This document shows positions 9,493 through 15,802 of a stretch of DNA of 64,000 bases, one piece after another. The stretch lies in NCBI GenBank assembly GCA_040754075.1, contig JBFMDH010000029.1, forward strand, positions 36,088 to 100,087. The letters are read 5' to 3'. The translations under genes and the position numbers were made by a program. The stretch is from Acidobacteriota bacterium (GTDB lineage: Bacteria > Acidobacteriota > Blastocatellia > UBA7656). Below the pieces are notes generated by a model. The model did not search any database and was not told the origin of the DNA. It saw nothing but the letters and a program-made list of their open reading frames with translations. Positions within the stretch are counted from its first letter, which is position 1. Each line of letters starts with the position of its first letter.

Positions 9493-9669
9493 TTAAATTT
9501 TCCAAAGTAAAATACCCACCAGCAATAGGAGATAAAACCTGAGAATCAGGCGCACAGGCTCCTTTGGGTGAAGATTGGGCGACCTTGTCCAATGCTCCGA
9601 TTTCGCGTCCAGGCTACCTGTAGTTACATTCTGCTGTTCTTTTACATCAAACAAATTTTCTTCATCCAT
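9493..9669 (-). CDS. Small tail-anchored membrane protein
   Basis: A 58-residue frame starting MDEENLFDVKEQQ, with a very good ribosome site (GGAGGCGAAGGT) before ATG 9669. An acidic/polar N-terminus is followed by one C-terminal membrane segment (LILRFYLLLLVGILLWKI) that runs to the stop, so the protein is probably tail-anchored with its N-terminus in the cytoplasm. It has no recognised family. It diverges from the GG-leader peptide array that begins 320 bp to the right, so it could share its regulation or export. Coding is supported by the ribosome site and the clean polar/hydrophobic division, not by homology. Confidence 0.55.
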   Translation of the reverse strand: MDEENLFDVKEQQNVTTGSLDAKSEHWTRSPNLHPKEPVRLILRFYLLLLVGILLWKI

Positions 9670-9992
9670 ACCTTCGCCTCCATTAGTGAGAGCTTTGTCC
9701 TATATTGACAACATAAAAAACGGCTTCAAAAAATCGCGTTTTATTTGCCAGGTGAGCGATTGGAGGTCTTACGGATTAGTTGATCAGGTCAATCGCTTAT
9801 TGCGGCTTATATATGGCTCACGGCGAGGCATCATAGCGTGAGAAAATGAATGTCATAATAAAGAGCTATCGAAGCGGTCTAATTTTTCCTGCCCGATGAT
9901 AGTTTTTGTTGTCCATTTTCGCCTTAGCAGATGAGACGCACGAATGCCGTGCGACGTGAGTATTCGATTGGAAACAAGAAAAGGAGCAGAAA
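9670..9992. other. Intergenic region upstream of the small-peptide array
   Basis: About 320 bp, AT-richer than its surroundings. It should contain the promoter(s) for the divergent small gene (minus) and the peptide array (plus). A 6-bp stem CTCACG/CGTGAG lies at 9817-9842, and an AAGCGGTCTAA half-repeat lies near 9869. No gene is visible. Confidence 0.4.
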
Positions 9993-10172
9993 ATGGCTAC
10001 GAATGAAACGATTGAAATGGACGACCTGGAACCGGTTGGTGAGGTCAAGGGTGGCACAACCATCGCGTCCGTTACCGATTTAACCATAGACCCCTTTAAC
10101 AGCAGCACCTCAAGTAGCAGCCGCCATCCATCTGGAATAAACGTCTGTTTGAGTGATGGTTCTGTACGTTAA
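9993..10172 (+). CDS. GG-leader peptide 1 (putative RiPP/secreted peptide precursor)
   Basis: 59 residues, with AAGGAG 8 bases before ATG 9993. The acidic leader contains MDDLEPVGEVKGG, and the double glycine (residues 20-21) is the presumed cleavage site. The following core of 38 residues is rich in Ser/Thr, with a run of Ser and a single Cys (GINVCLSDGSVR). Acidic leaders ending in GG are typical of peptides exported and cut by C39-type ABC exporters, including many ribosomally made peptides. It is first of four similar genes in a row. No modifying enzyme or C39 exporter is seen nearby, so the end product is unknown. Confidence 0.65.
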   Translation: MATNETIEMDDLEPVGEVKGGTTIASVTDLTIDPFNSSTSSSSRHPSGINVCLSDGSVR

Positions 10173-10241
10173 GGCAAAGCGTATAACCCCCGCTTTTCGT
10201 GATGAGGGGCGGGTTTATTTAATTTAGAGGAGAAACTAATA

Positions 10242-10445
10242 ATGAAAATGACTGAACAGAACAAACAAGACATTAACCATGAAAATGGGCTTAGTGACCT
10301 GGAGCCGATAGCCAATGTAAAAGGCGGGAACACAACCTGGACGGGAAGCGTCACCCTTAACGCAAACACCGCCGTTGGTGTCACCTATACCAGTAGAGAA
10401 TCAACTTTAACCTATAGTGGAGAGTCAGGTGGAATAAACGAGTGA
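10242..10445 (+). CDS. GG-leader peptide 2 (putative RiPP/secreted peptide precursor)
   Basis: 67 residues starting MKMTEQNKQDINHEN, with GAGGAG upstream. The leader has LSDLEPIANVKGG, nearly the same as peptide 1 (DLEP...VKGG), so 1 and 2 form a subtype. The core after the GG is 38 residues with many Thr and Ser, alternating in a beta-like pattern (TGSVTLNANTAVGVTYTSRE), and has no Cys. A Thr/Ser-rich core without Cys argues against a classical lanthipeptide and leaves other modifications, or an unmodified beta-structured peptide, open. The gene sits 69 bp after peptide 1. Confidence 0.7.
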   Translation: MKMTEQNKQDINHENGLSDLEPIANVKGGNTTWTGSVTLNANTAVGVTYTSRESTLTYSGESGGINE

Positions 10446-10477
10446 GCGTTTTCGCCGCCAACTTACGCCTGAACAGG

Positions 10478-10498
10478 TGAGCGCCAGTGAGGCGCTCA
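10478..10498 (+). repeat. Hairpin between peptide genes 2 and 3
   Basis: TGAGCGCC / GGCGCTCA form a perfect 8-bp stem around a 5-base loop (AGTGA). No T-run follows, so readthrough to peptides 3 and 4 is expected. It may tune relative expression or mRNA stability within the array. Confidence 0.5.
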
Positions 10499-10537
10499 AG
10501 CGATGAACAGCTTATCAATGAAAAGGAGACAACCGTG

Positions 10538-10693
10538 ATGAACAAGCAAGACAAACAAGAGCCAGACAACCACCAATCGGTGATTGAGGATTTGACCCTC
10601 AGCGAAGACCAGGCAGCAGAACTCAAAGGCGGCCCGGTCGACCATACCATTGAGGTCTACTTTCACGTGATTGATGCAACTCGCAATCGGTAA
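10538..10693 (+). CDS. GG-leader peptide 3 (putative RiPP/secreted peptide precursor)
   Basis: 51 residues starting MNKQDKQEPDNHQ. ATG 10538 follows AAGGAGACAACC. The leader VIEDLTLSEDQAAELKGG is of the classic EDL...KGG form. The core after the GG has 19 residues (PVDHTIEVYFHVIDATRNR), with no Cys and little Ser/Thr, unlike cores 1 and 2. Leader conservation with core divergence is the pattern expected when one exporter or enzyme reads the leader while the cores diversify. Confidence 0.7.
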   Translation: MNKQDKQEPDNHQSVIEDLTLSEDQAAELKGGPVDHTIEVYFHVIDATRNR

Positions 10694-10713
10694 ATAAAAA
10701 GGAGAGTGAATCA

Positions 10714-10857
10714 ATGAATCAACCAGAAAACGATAACTCGACGGTCATCGAAGACCTGCCGGTTGATGAGGCGCGGCAGGATCATGTCAAAGGCGGTCCC
10801 ACTAACACGTATACAGGAGTGACGACCATAAACGCCGGAACCTTGACCATCAGATAG
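10714..10857 (+). CDS. GG-leader peptide 4 (putative RiPP/secreted peptide precursor)
   Basis: 47 residues starting MNQPENDNSTVIEDL, with AAGGAG before ATG 10714, only 20 bp after peptide 3. The leader VIEDLPVDEARQDHVKGG pairs with peptide 3 as a second leader subtype. The core of 19 residues (PTNTYTGVTTINAGTLTIR) is Thr-rich, has no Cys, and resembles core 2 in its T-x-T-x pattern. It is the last gene before a strong terminator at 10917-10956, so the array is a closed transcription unit of four peptides. Confidence 0.7.
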   Translation: MNQPENDNSTVIEDLPVDEARQDHVKGGPTNTYTGVTTINAGTLTIR

Positions 10858-10916
10858 GCAGCGACCATTTGGACGCGCCCCGGATGAGCAGTCCAGGCGA
10901 GCCGAATATCTACCAC

Positions 10917-10956
10917 CACCGGCTGGTTATCAGATGACCAGCCGGTGCTCTATTTT
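10917..10956 (+). terminator. Factor-independent terminator of the peptide array
   Basis: CACCGGCTGGT (10917-10927) and ACCAGCCGGTG (10937-10947) form a perfect 11-bp stem with a 9-base loop, followed by CTCTATTTT. It lies 60 bp after the stop of peptide 4. Confidence 0.85.
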
Positions 10957-11009
10957 ACTGGCGACTTACCGGATGGCTTTGAACAGGTCTTTAACTTCTG
11001 CGAAGGTGA

Positions 11010-11333
11010 AATCCGTTTACCAATCCTGAAACCGGCAAGAAGTATGTAAGCATTTTGCGCGCGTGGGCTGTAGTCTGCCGGCTCGCCAAGCTAAGCGACC
11101 TGCACGTTCACAACCTGCGCCATACCTTCGGCACCCTAGCGATTGAAAATGGCGCGACCTTACCGGAGATAAAAGAAGTGATGGGGCATAAATCCATCAC
11201 CTCAACTGAAGGTTATGTTCACGCCACGGAAGCTGGTAAAAACCGCGCGGTTGAGGCGGTTTTACGAAAGCCCGGTCACATTACGGTCACACGGGAAGAA
11301 ATAGAGAAACGATTGAAGATTGTAGATGGTTGA
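11010..11333 (+). pseudogene. Tyrosine recombinase (phage-type integrase), C-terminal remnant
   Basis: The C-terminal part of a tyrosine integrase: HNLRHTFGTLAIENGA carries the His-x-x-Arg box, VMGHKSI carries the second His, and GYVHATE carries the catalytic Tyr. In-frame sequence upstream (NPETGKKYVS, about 11022-11051) matches the strand before the catalytic block. A TGA at 11007 then interrupts, and the N-terminal core-binding domain and first catalytic Arg are missing. So it is a decayed gene. It ends 12 bp before a tRNA-Gln 3'-end remnant, the usual position of an integrase beside its attachment site. Confidence 0.8.
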
Positions 11334-11344
11334 AAAGAAAATGA

Positions 11345-11386
11345 CCGGGAGGCACGGACTCGAACCCCGACAGGCGGATTCAGAGG
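11345..11386 (-). repeat. tRNA-Gln 3'-end remnant (att-like site)
   Basis: Over about 40 bases it matches the 3' half of the intact tRNA-Gln at 19225-19295, in the same orientation: the anticodon 3' side, the T-arm with GGTTCGA and the acceptor 3' strand. It differs at several positions (for example one T-stem mismatch) and lacks the 5' half. Such a fragment next to an integrase remnant is the signature of an old att junction. It is not a functional tRNA. Confidence 0.65.
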
Positions 11387-11652
11387 CTGTTCCAGCCTTC
11401 TTTTCCTATTATCAATGAGTTCTATTCAATGCTTACCTGTTTGATGTTGTTAAGCACTTAAATCGCTCTCCTTTGCTTGAGCGCATTCCAGTTTCACTGT
11501 GTATCGCTGCCTTGGTGCACAAATGGAGCCGGTTTCCAACCCGCGTAGAAATGGTCAAGCATTCCCGTAACCTTTGCCGGAAGGGTCTGGACGCTTGCAG
11601 AACAAGCGGACAAGGTCATTGCAAACAGGACTTGCGCAACTTTAGACAAAGC

Positions 11653-12480
11653 TTAATTAGCTCCTTTAGTAGGTGCTCGACTGTTCTCAATCTCGCTGCT
11701 TGTCGATTTTGCGCGTTCAGCTTTTATCAGCCGGGCAAGTGAATCAGAATCCAGGGCGCCAGGTATTAACTGGTCGCCGACGAGATAAGTCGGCGTCCCA
11801 TTTATATTGAGCAACTCGGCTAAGCGGATATTGCGCTCGAGCGCCGCGCTGATCTTTGGATCGGACATATCCTTTTGCAGTTTGGCATAGTCGAGGTTGA
11901 GACCTTCAGAGACAGCTTTGATCAGGTCTTCGCCAGCGCCGGCAGCAGCAAGCAGCGCCTGGTGAAATTCGGCATATTTACCTTGCCGGCTGGCTGCGAG
12001 CGCGGCGCGGGCGGCGCTCAGAGACTGAGCGCCAAGGATCGGAAATTCCTTATAGACGATCCGCAGCGAGCTATCGTTTGCCAACAAAGTCTGCAAACCT
12101 GGCATTGTCTTTTTACAGTAGCCGCAAAAATAGTCGAAGAATACAACAACCGTTACGTCGCCCTTCGCATTGCCGGTGACCGGCGAATCTGCGTCCGAGT
12201 AGATTTCTGATCGAAGCAGCTTCATATTCGCTGCCGTCGTCTCTCTCTTCTGCTTTTCTTCCTGTGCCTGCAATGCCATCATCGCCTCGCGGACGACTAA
12301 GGGATTCTTGATAAGGTATTCACGGACAACATTCTCAATCGCCTCGCGCTCCGGTTTTGAGATTTCACCGGTCTTCGCAGGAACCTTCGTCTTCCGCTTT
12401 ACCTGTGCCGTCGTGTTCGTGGCACTTACAATAGCGATGATTGTTGCGGTGATAATAAGACTAAGAAATCTTTTGTTCAT
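11653..12480 (-). CDS. DsbA-family thiol:disulfide oxidoreductase (periplasmic)
   Basis: 275 residues: signal peptide (LSLIITATIIAIVSATNTTA), a charged helical segment, then a thioredoxin-fold DsbA/Com1-type domain from about residue 95. The active site CGYC is at residues 119-122 in FFDYFCGYCKKTMPG; NGTPTYLVGD supplies the cis-Pro loop. Such proteins insert or isomerise disulfides in exported proteins. ATG 12480 has GAGGG upstream. It is the last gene of the minus-strand block and follows a Cys-rich secreted protein gene, a plausible client. A strong hairpin at 12500-12537 separates the two, so it may be expressed at a different level. Confidence 0.88.
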   Translation of the reverse strand: MNKRFLSLIITATIIAIVSATNTTAQVKRKTKVPAKTGEISKPEREAIENVVREYLIKNPLVVREAMMALQAQEEKQKRETTAANMKLLRSEIYSDADSPVTGNAKGDVTVVVFFDYFCGYCKKTMPGLQTLLANDSSLRIVYKEFPILGAQSLSAARAALAASRQGKYAEFHQALLAAAGAGEDLIKAVSEGLNLDYAKLQKDMSDPKISAALERNIRLAELLNINGTPTYLVGDQLIPGALDSDSLARLIKAERAKSTSSEIENSRAPTKGAN

Positions 12481-12499
12481 GATAATCCCTCAAAGTGAA

Positions 12500-12537
12500 A
12501 TAGGACGCTTCGGTCGTTTATTGCCGAAGCGTCCTAT
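12500..12537 (-). repeat. Strong intercistronic hairpin
   Basis: ATAGGACGCTTCGG (12500-12513) and CCGAAGCGTCCTAT (12524-12537) form a perfect 14-bp stem with a 10-base loop, 8 bases after the stop of the 12546-14606 gene and 19 bases before the dsbA-like start. On the minus strand the stem is followed by TTTCACTTTG rather than a pure T-run. It may be a weak terminator, an attenuator, or a 3'-end stabiliser. Confidence 0.65.
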
Positions 12538-12545
12538 GAAAGATT

Positions 12546-14606
12546 CTAGTAGTTGTAATGAAGAGTTACTTTAGGAAAAGGAACGTCGCTAGGACAAACA
12601 GGATGGTAGTAGGCATTTTCAAGGTCAACGATACCGATTGGATCGATCAGACCAACCAAAGTGGCGATGTTCTTGAAGGTAGCCTGAAAATTCGTAGTCG
12701 ATAAGAGCGCCAGATGAACTTGAGCGTATCTCCTTTTGATGTAGTAGCCGGCGATACGGCCAAACCGCTTATCGACCTCAGCCTCGATCTCAGGGCTGGT
12801 GATCAGGTCAAAATTTGACGCTGCCAGTTTTTCATACAACTCCATTTGCGCCCTGATCGTCGTGATCGCGGTTTGCGCCTTTTGATAGTTCTCAACATAG
12901 GTCTTAACTGTGTCGATAACTTTCTCCAGTTTAGAAACCTTCTCGGCTTTCGCAGCCACGGAACCCAACTTTGATAAGGTCCCAAAAACTGAAGTCACAA
13001 ATGAAACCGGCGCGGTCAATTGATCTTTCACAGTCGACAGACAAGTGTCGTTGTCTTTCGCACAAGCGAATAGAGAACACTGAACCGGGCGACTGCTGGG
13101 ACAGGTCTGGTAGCAGGTGAACCGATCGGCTCGGCCATTAAAGTCTGGCGGGCATTTCGGTCTACATTGCGCCTCTTCCCGCACGTAGCCGATTGGGCAA
13201 GTGTTCGTACTCTCAAAGGGCACCGGGCCGCCGCGCGCCTTTGCTTGCACCCAGCAAAACGGCAAGCGATCGGCGGCGACTTTATCGGCAATCCACTTCA
13301 GGACGTCGTGGTAACCATTTTCGTCGAGTGGAGGGCTGTCACGCAGAAGCGTTTCACCCTCACTGAAGGTTTGCCCCTTAGGGGTGATACTCACGACATC
13401 GGCATCTTCGCCCAACCGGACTGCCGGCGGCGTAAAGGAAGCGGCATTACATCTCGACAGCGCTTCAGAATGCGAGACCACCGGCTTATCGCCAGTGCCT
13501 ACGCTGTTTGTCGCATCGATGTAACACTCGACTGTCCGCAAAGGAACTTTCGTTCCCTGGCAGAGTGTCGAGAGGTCTGCATCGGCCCACTGAGTTTGCG
13601 GGTTGGAATTGGCATCATAGCCGATAACCACATGGTTCTGCGTCAGGTTGACGCAACGCATTTCGTTGGCGTTGAAATTGGCGAAGAAAGTCTTGGGTTT
13701 GAGGGTTAGAGGTCCACTACCGTAAGTGTCAGGAAATGTCCGTGCTGCCTTCACCGCACTTTCCCGCACCCAGCTCCCGTTGTCAAATTGAATCTTCGTC
13801 GCGTTTTCTATGACCTCTCCTGCGAGCGAGAGGCCGACAAATCGAGTTCCCTTTATCGTCCCGCTGTATCGATGACTTGGAATCTGGTCCCTTATAGTAA
13901 TGGTCAAGTTGTTTCCGTTTTGGGTGATCGTATACCTGCTATCGCCTGGGCGGCCCGCCTGATCGACGGGGATCCAGGTGCCACTGAGATCGAGAATCAC
14001 TTCAGGTTTATTTGTGGCCACCCGTATCCAGAAGTATCCGTTGGACCAATTGATCCGACTGCCATCAGCAGTCGGCGTTCCGGTTAGCCCATCAGAAGTC
14101 TTGAAACGGTCGCCTACATAGACGGCGGTCGATTTGACACCGTGGCCATTGTCGATCGAAAGATTGAATCCGTCCTGCGCGATCGAGGCGAGGCCAGCGA
14201 TTGGCAGGCTCTTATCGTCGAACATCATCCATTTGTAATTCAAATCTGGAGTTGCTCCGAAGACGGTTTGTCTAACCCAAAAGTAGCGGGCCGGCTTCGT
14301 CCAGTCTATTCGCGTGCCGTCGGGCGTGACCGTTCCACTCATTCCGTCGGACGTCGTAAACGTCCTGCCAGTCAGAACGGCGGTTGATTTCGTGCCATAG
14401 CCGTTATCAAGAGAGAGATTCGCGCCGTTTTGCTTGATCACGGCTGATTTGTCGAATTGAACAGCCTTGTCGTTATACATTACCCAGGTTCCGCTGAGAT
14501 CGGGCGTTTGAGCGCTTGCACCGACCGCGAAAATCGGTAAAGCAAGCAAGAGCAGCGCTAATCTGAAAATGCCGACTGATACGCTATTCGGGTTTATCGG
14601 GTTCAT
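12546..14606 (-). CDS. Secreted Cys-rich protein with three lipocalin-like repeats
   Basis: 686 residues. Signal peptide (LALLLLALPIFAVGASA) ends near residue 32. Three beta-rich repeats of about 80 residues follow (roughly 33-115, 116-200, 203-280), marked by DLSGTW/DLNYKW, an I-Q-G-NL-I segment and FTTSDG/FKTSDG. These resemble short lipocalin-like or avidin-like barrels. Residues about 300-420 form an unassigned domain with paired Cys. Residues about 470-530 are strongly Cys-rich (CPIGYVREEAQCRPKC, CPSSRPVQCSLFAC), like an EGF or trypsin-inhibitor-type knot. A helical C-terminus (about 540-660) has heptad character, followed by a final short Cys segment. It needs disulfides and sits beside a DsbA-like gene. 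It starts 23 bp after the receiver gene, so it is likely part of the signalling operon. Confidence 0.8.
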   Translation of the reverse strand: MNPINPNSVSVGIFRLALLLLALPIFAVGASAQTPDLSGTWVMYNDKAVQFDKSAVIKQNGANLSLDNGYGTKSTAVLTGRTFTTSDGMSGTVTPDGTRIDWTKPARYFWVRQTVFGATPDLNYKWMMFDDKSLPIAGLASIAQDGFNLSIDNGHGVKSTAVYVGDRFKTSDGLTGTPTADGSRINWSNGYFWIRVATNKPEVILDLSGTWIPVDQAGRPGDSRYTITQNGNNLTITIRDQIPSHRYSGTIKGTRFVGLSLAGEVIENATKIQFDNGSWVRESAVKAARTFPDTYGSGPLTLKPKTFFANFNANEMRCVNLTQNHVVIGYDANSNPQTQWADADLSTLCQGTKVPLRTVECYIDATNSVGTGDKPVVSHSEALSRCNAASFTPPAVRLGEDADVVSITPKGQTFSEGETLLRDSPPLDENGYHDVLKWIADKVAADRLPFCWVQAKARGGPVPFESTNTCPIGYVREEAQCRPKCPPDFNGRADRFTCYQTCPSSRPVQCSLFACAKDNDTCLSTVKDQLTAPVSFVTSVFGTLSKLGSVAAKAEKVSKLEKVIDTVKTYVENYQKAQTAITTIRAQMELYEKLAASNFDLITSPEIEAEVDKRFGRIAGYYIKRRYAQVHLALLSTTNFQATFKNIATLVGLIDPIGIVDLENAYYHPVCPSDVPFPKVTLHYNY

Positions 14607-14629
14607 GAGGTTTGTCCTTTCTAAATATC

Positions 14630-14992
14630 TTAAGGTTTCAATTCATCAACAAGAATGGTTTCCATCTCGAATAAGTTGCTCTTGGTCACGAAACCGCTGG
14701 CGCCCGCGGCGAAGGCGGCGTCGCGAAGTTCTTCCTCGTTGAAGGCCGTGACCATGCAGATATTGGCTCTGGGAAATTCCGCGAGAATCTCGCGGATCGC
14801 GGCGATCCCGTCTTTATGAGGCATTTGCCAATCCATCAAGACCCAATCGGGGAGATGCTTTCGGTAGAGCGCAACCGCTTTACCGCCATCACCACATTCA
14901 AAAACCTCATCAACCGAGAGCGGTAAAAAACTCCGCAAAAGCAGGCGGATTTGCTGGCTGTCATCCACGATTAACACTTTCATTTGTGCCAT
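14630..14992 (-). CDS. Stand-alone CheY-like receiver protein
   Basis: 120 residues, a single receiver domain. The acidic pair Asp10/Asp11 lies in VLIVDDS. The phosphoacceptor is Asp54 in VLMDWQMPHKDG. VTA provides the conserved Thr and the FVTKS segment the conserved Lys. There is no output domain, so it must act by protein-protein contact or as a phosphate sink. It lies between the NarL-type regulator gene (145 bp gap holding a palindrome) and the secreted-protein gene (23 bp). Its phosphodonor is probably the sensor kinase of the same block. Confidence 0.9.
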   Translation of the reverse strand: MAQMKVLIVDDSQQIRLLLRSFLPLSVDEVFECGDGGKAVALYRKHLPDWVLMDWQMPHKDGIAAIREILAEFPRANICMVTAFNEEELRDAAFAAGASGFVTKSNLFEMETILVDELKP

Positions 14993-15060
14993 ACCAAAAA
15001 CGAGCGTTGCCGTAATTTCGGTTAGTAAAGATAGGTTGGAACGAAGGGAGTTGGAATAGG

Positions 15061-15095
15061 TAGTTCCACGTAAAAAGCCTACGTGGAACTACGTA
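15061..15095. promoter_or_regulatory. Composite palindrome, candidate operator of the NarL-type regulator
   Basis: TAGTTCCACGTA (15061-15072) and TACGTGGAACTA (15080-15091) are a perfect 12-bp inverted repeat with a 7-base spacer. A second palindrome, TACGT-N6-ACGTA (15080-15095), overlaps it. The element lies 69 bp before the receiver gene. The doubled, overlapping symmetry and absence of a T-run favour a regulator binding site over a terminator, but it would also fold in RNA. Confidence 0.5.
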
Positions 15096-15136
15096 TTTCG
15101 ACGGGAGGTGTTGGATTTGGGGTTTGGCTTGGTCGC

Positions 15137-15793
15137 TTAGAACAATTCGGATTTATGCTGTAGGGCGAATTTGAAAAGCGCATGACTGCCGTGAAGATCG
15201 AGTTTTTCGCAGATATTCGAGCGGTGCTTTTCGACGGTTCGCGGACTGATGAAAAGCTGTTCGCCGATTTCTCTGGTCGTTAAGTTTTCGGCGATTAGTT
15301 TAAGAATACGGCGTTCGGTTTGCGTCAGGTCACCAATTGACGGCTGTTTTTCGGTGAGTTGAAGGTTGCGCCGACTCCGGTTGATGAGAAACGAAGTCAA
15401 TGCGTGGCTCGTGAAATGATTTTTTGACGCGACCGCTTTGATACATTCGACAATCTCGCTCAAGGCACTATCTTTCAGGACAAAGCCTTTCGCCCCGAGG
15501 TCAATCGCTTCGTTAAATAAATCTTCGTCGCGATGCATGGTCAGAAAAATAATTTCCGTTGTGAGTTTTTTCGCTTTGATCTCACGCGCCGCTTCAAAAC
15601 CGTTCATCACGGGCATATCAACATCGAGAATGGTAATCTGCGGAGCAAATTTTTCGATGGCTTCGAGGGCTTCCTGCCCGTTTTTGACCTCAGCCAAAAC
15701 CATAAATTTACTCTCTTCTTCAATGGTTTCCCGCAGACCTTTCCGCACAATCGGATGGTCGTCGGCAATGAGGATGGTAATCTCGTTGTTCAT
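15137..15793 (-). CDS. NarL/LuxR-type response regulator
   Basis: 218 residues: an N-terminal receiver (Asp11/Asp12 in IADDHPIVRKG; phosphoacceptor Asp57 in ITILDVDMPVMNG; Lys in FVLKDS) and a C-terminal LuxR-type helix-turn-helix of about 60 residues (LTQTERRILKLIAENLTT, SPRTVEKHRSNI). This is the normal architecture of a two-component transcription factor. It starts 10 bp after the stop of the sensor kinase gene, its expected partner. Probable targets are the downstream genes of the same block, possibly through the palindrome at 15061-15095. Confidence 0.95.
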   Translation of the reverse strand: MNNEITILIADDHPIVRKGLRETIEEESKFMVLAEVKNGQEALEAIEKFAPQITILDVDMPVMNGFEAAREIKAKKLTTEIIFLTMHRDEDLFNEAIDLGAKGFVLKDSALSEIVECIKAVASKNHFTSHALTSFLINRSRRNLQLTEKQPSIGDLTQTERRILKLIAENLTTREIGEQLFISPRTVEKHRSNICEKLDLHGSHALFKFALQHKSELF

Positions 15794-15802
15794 CGTTTTT
15801 TA

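Noticed and set aside
9575..9841. 88-codon plus-strand frame opposite the small membrane protein
   Set aside because: No ribosome site; the opposite strand holds a better-supported small gene.
10170..10230. Terminator between peptide genes 1 and 2
   Set aside because: Runs of C and G are present (ACCCCCGC and GGGGCGGG), but the pairing has several mismatches; not convincing as a terminator.
11341..11390. A second functional tRNA-Gln
   Set aside because: Only the 3' half aligns, the T-stem has a mismatch and no acceptor 5' strand or D-arm is present.
11473..11742. 89-codon frame right of the tRNA-Gln remnant
   Set aside because: Overlaps the 3' end of the DsbA-like gene on the other strand; no coding signature.
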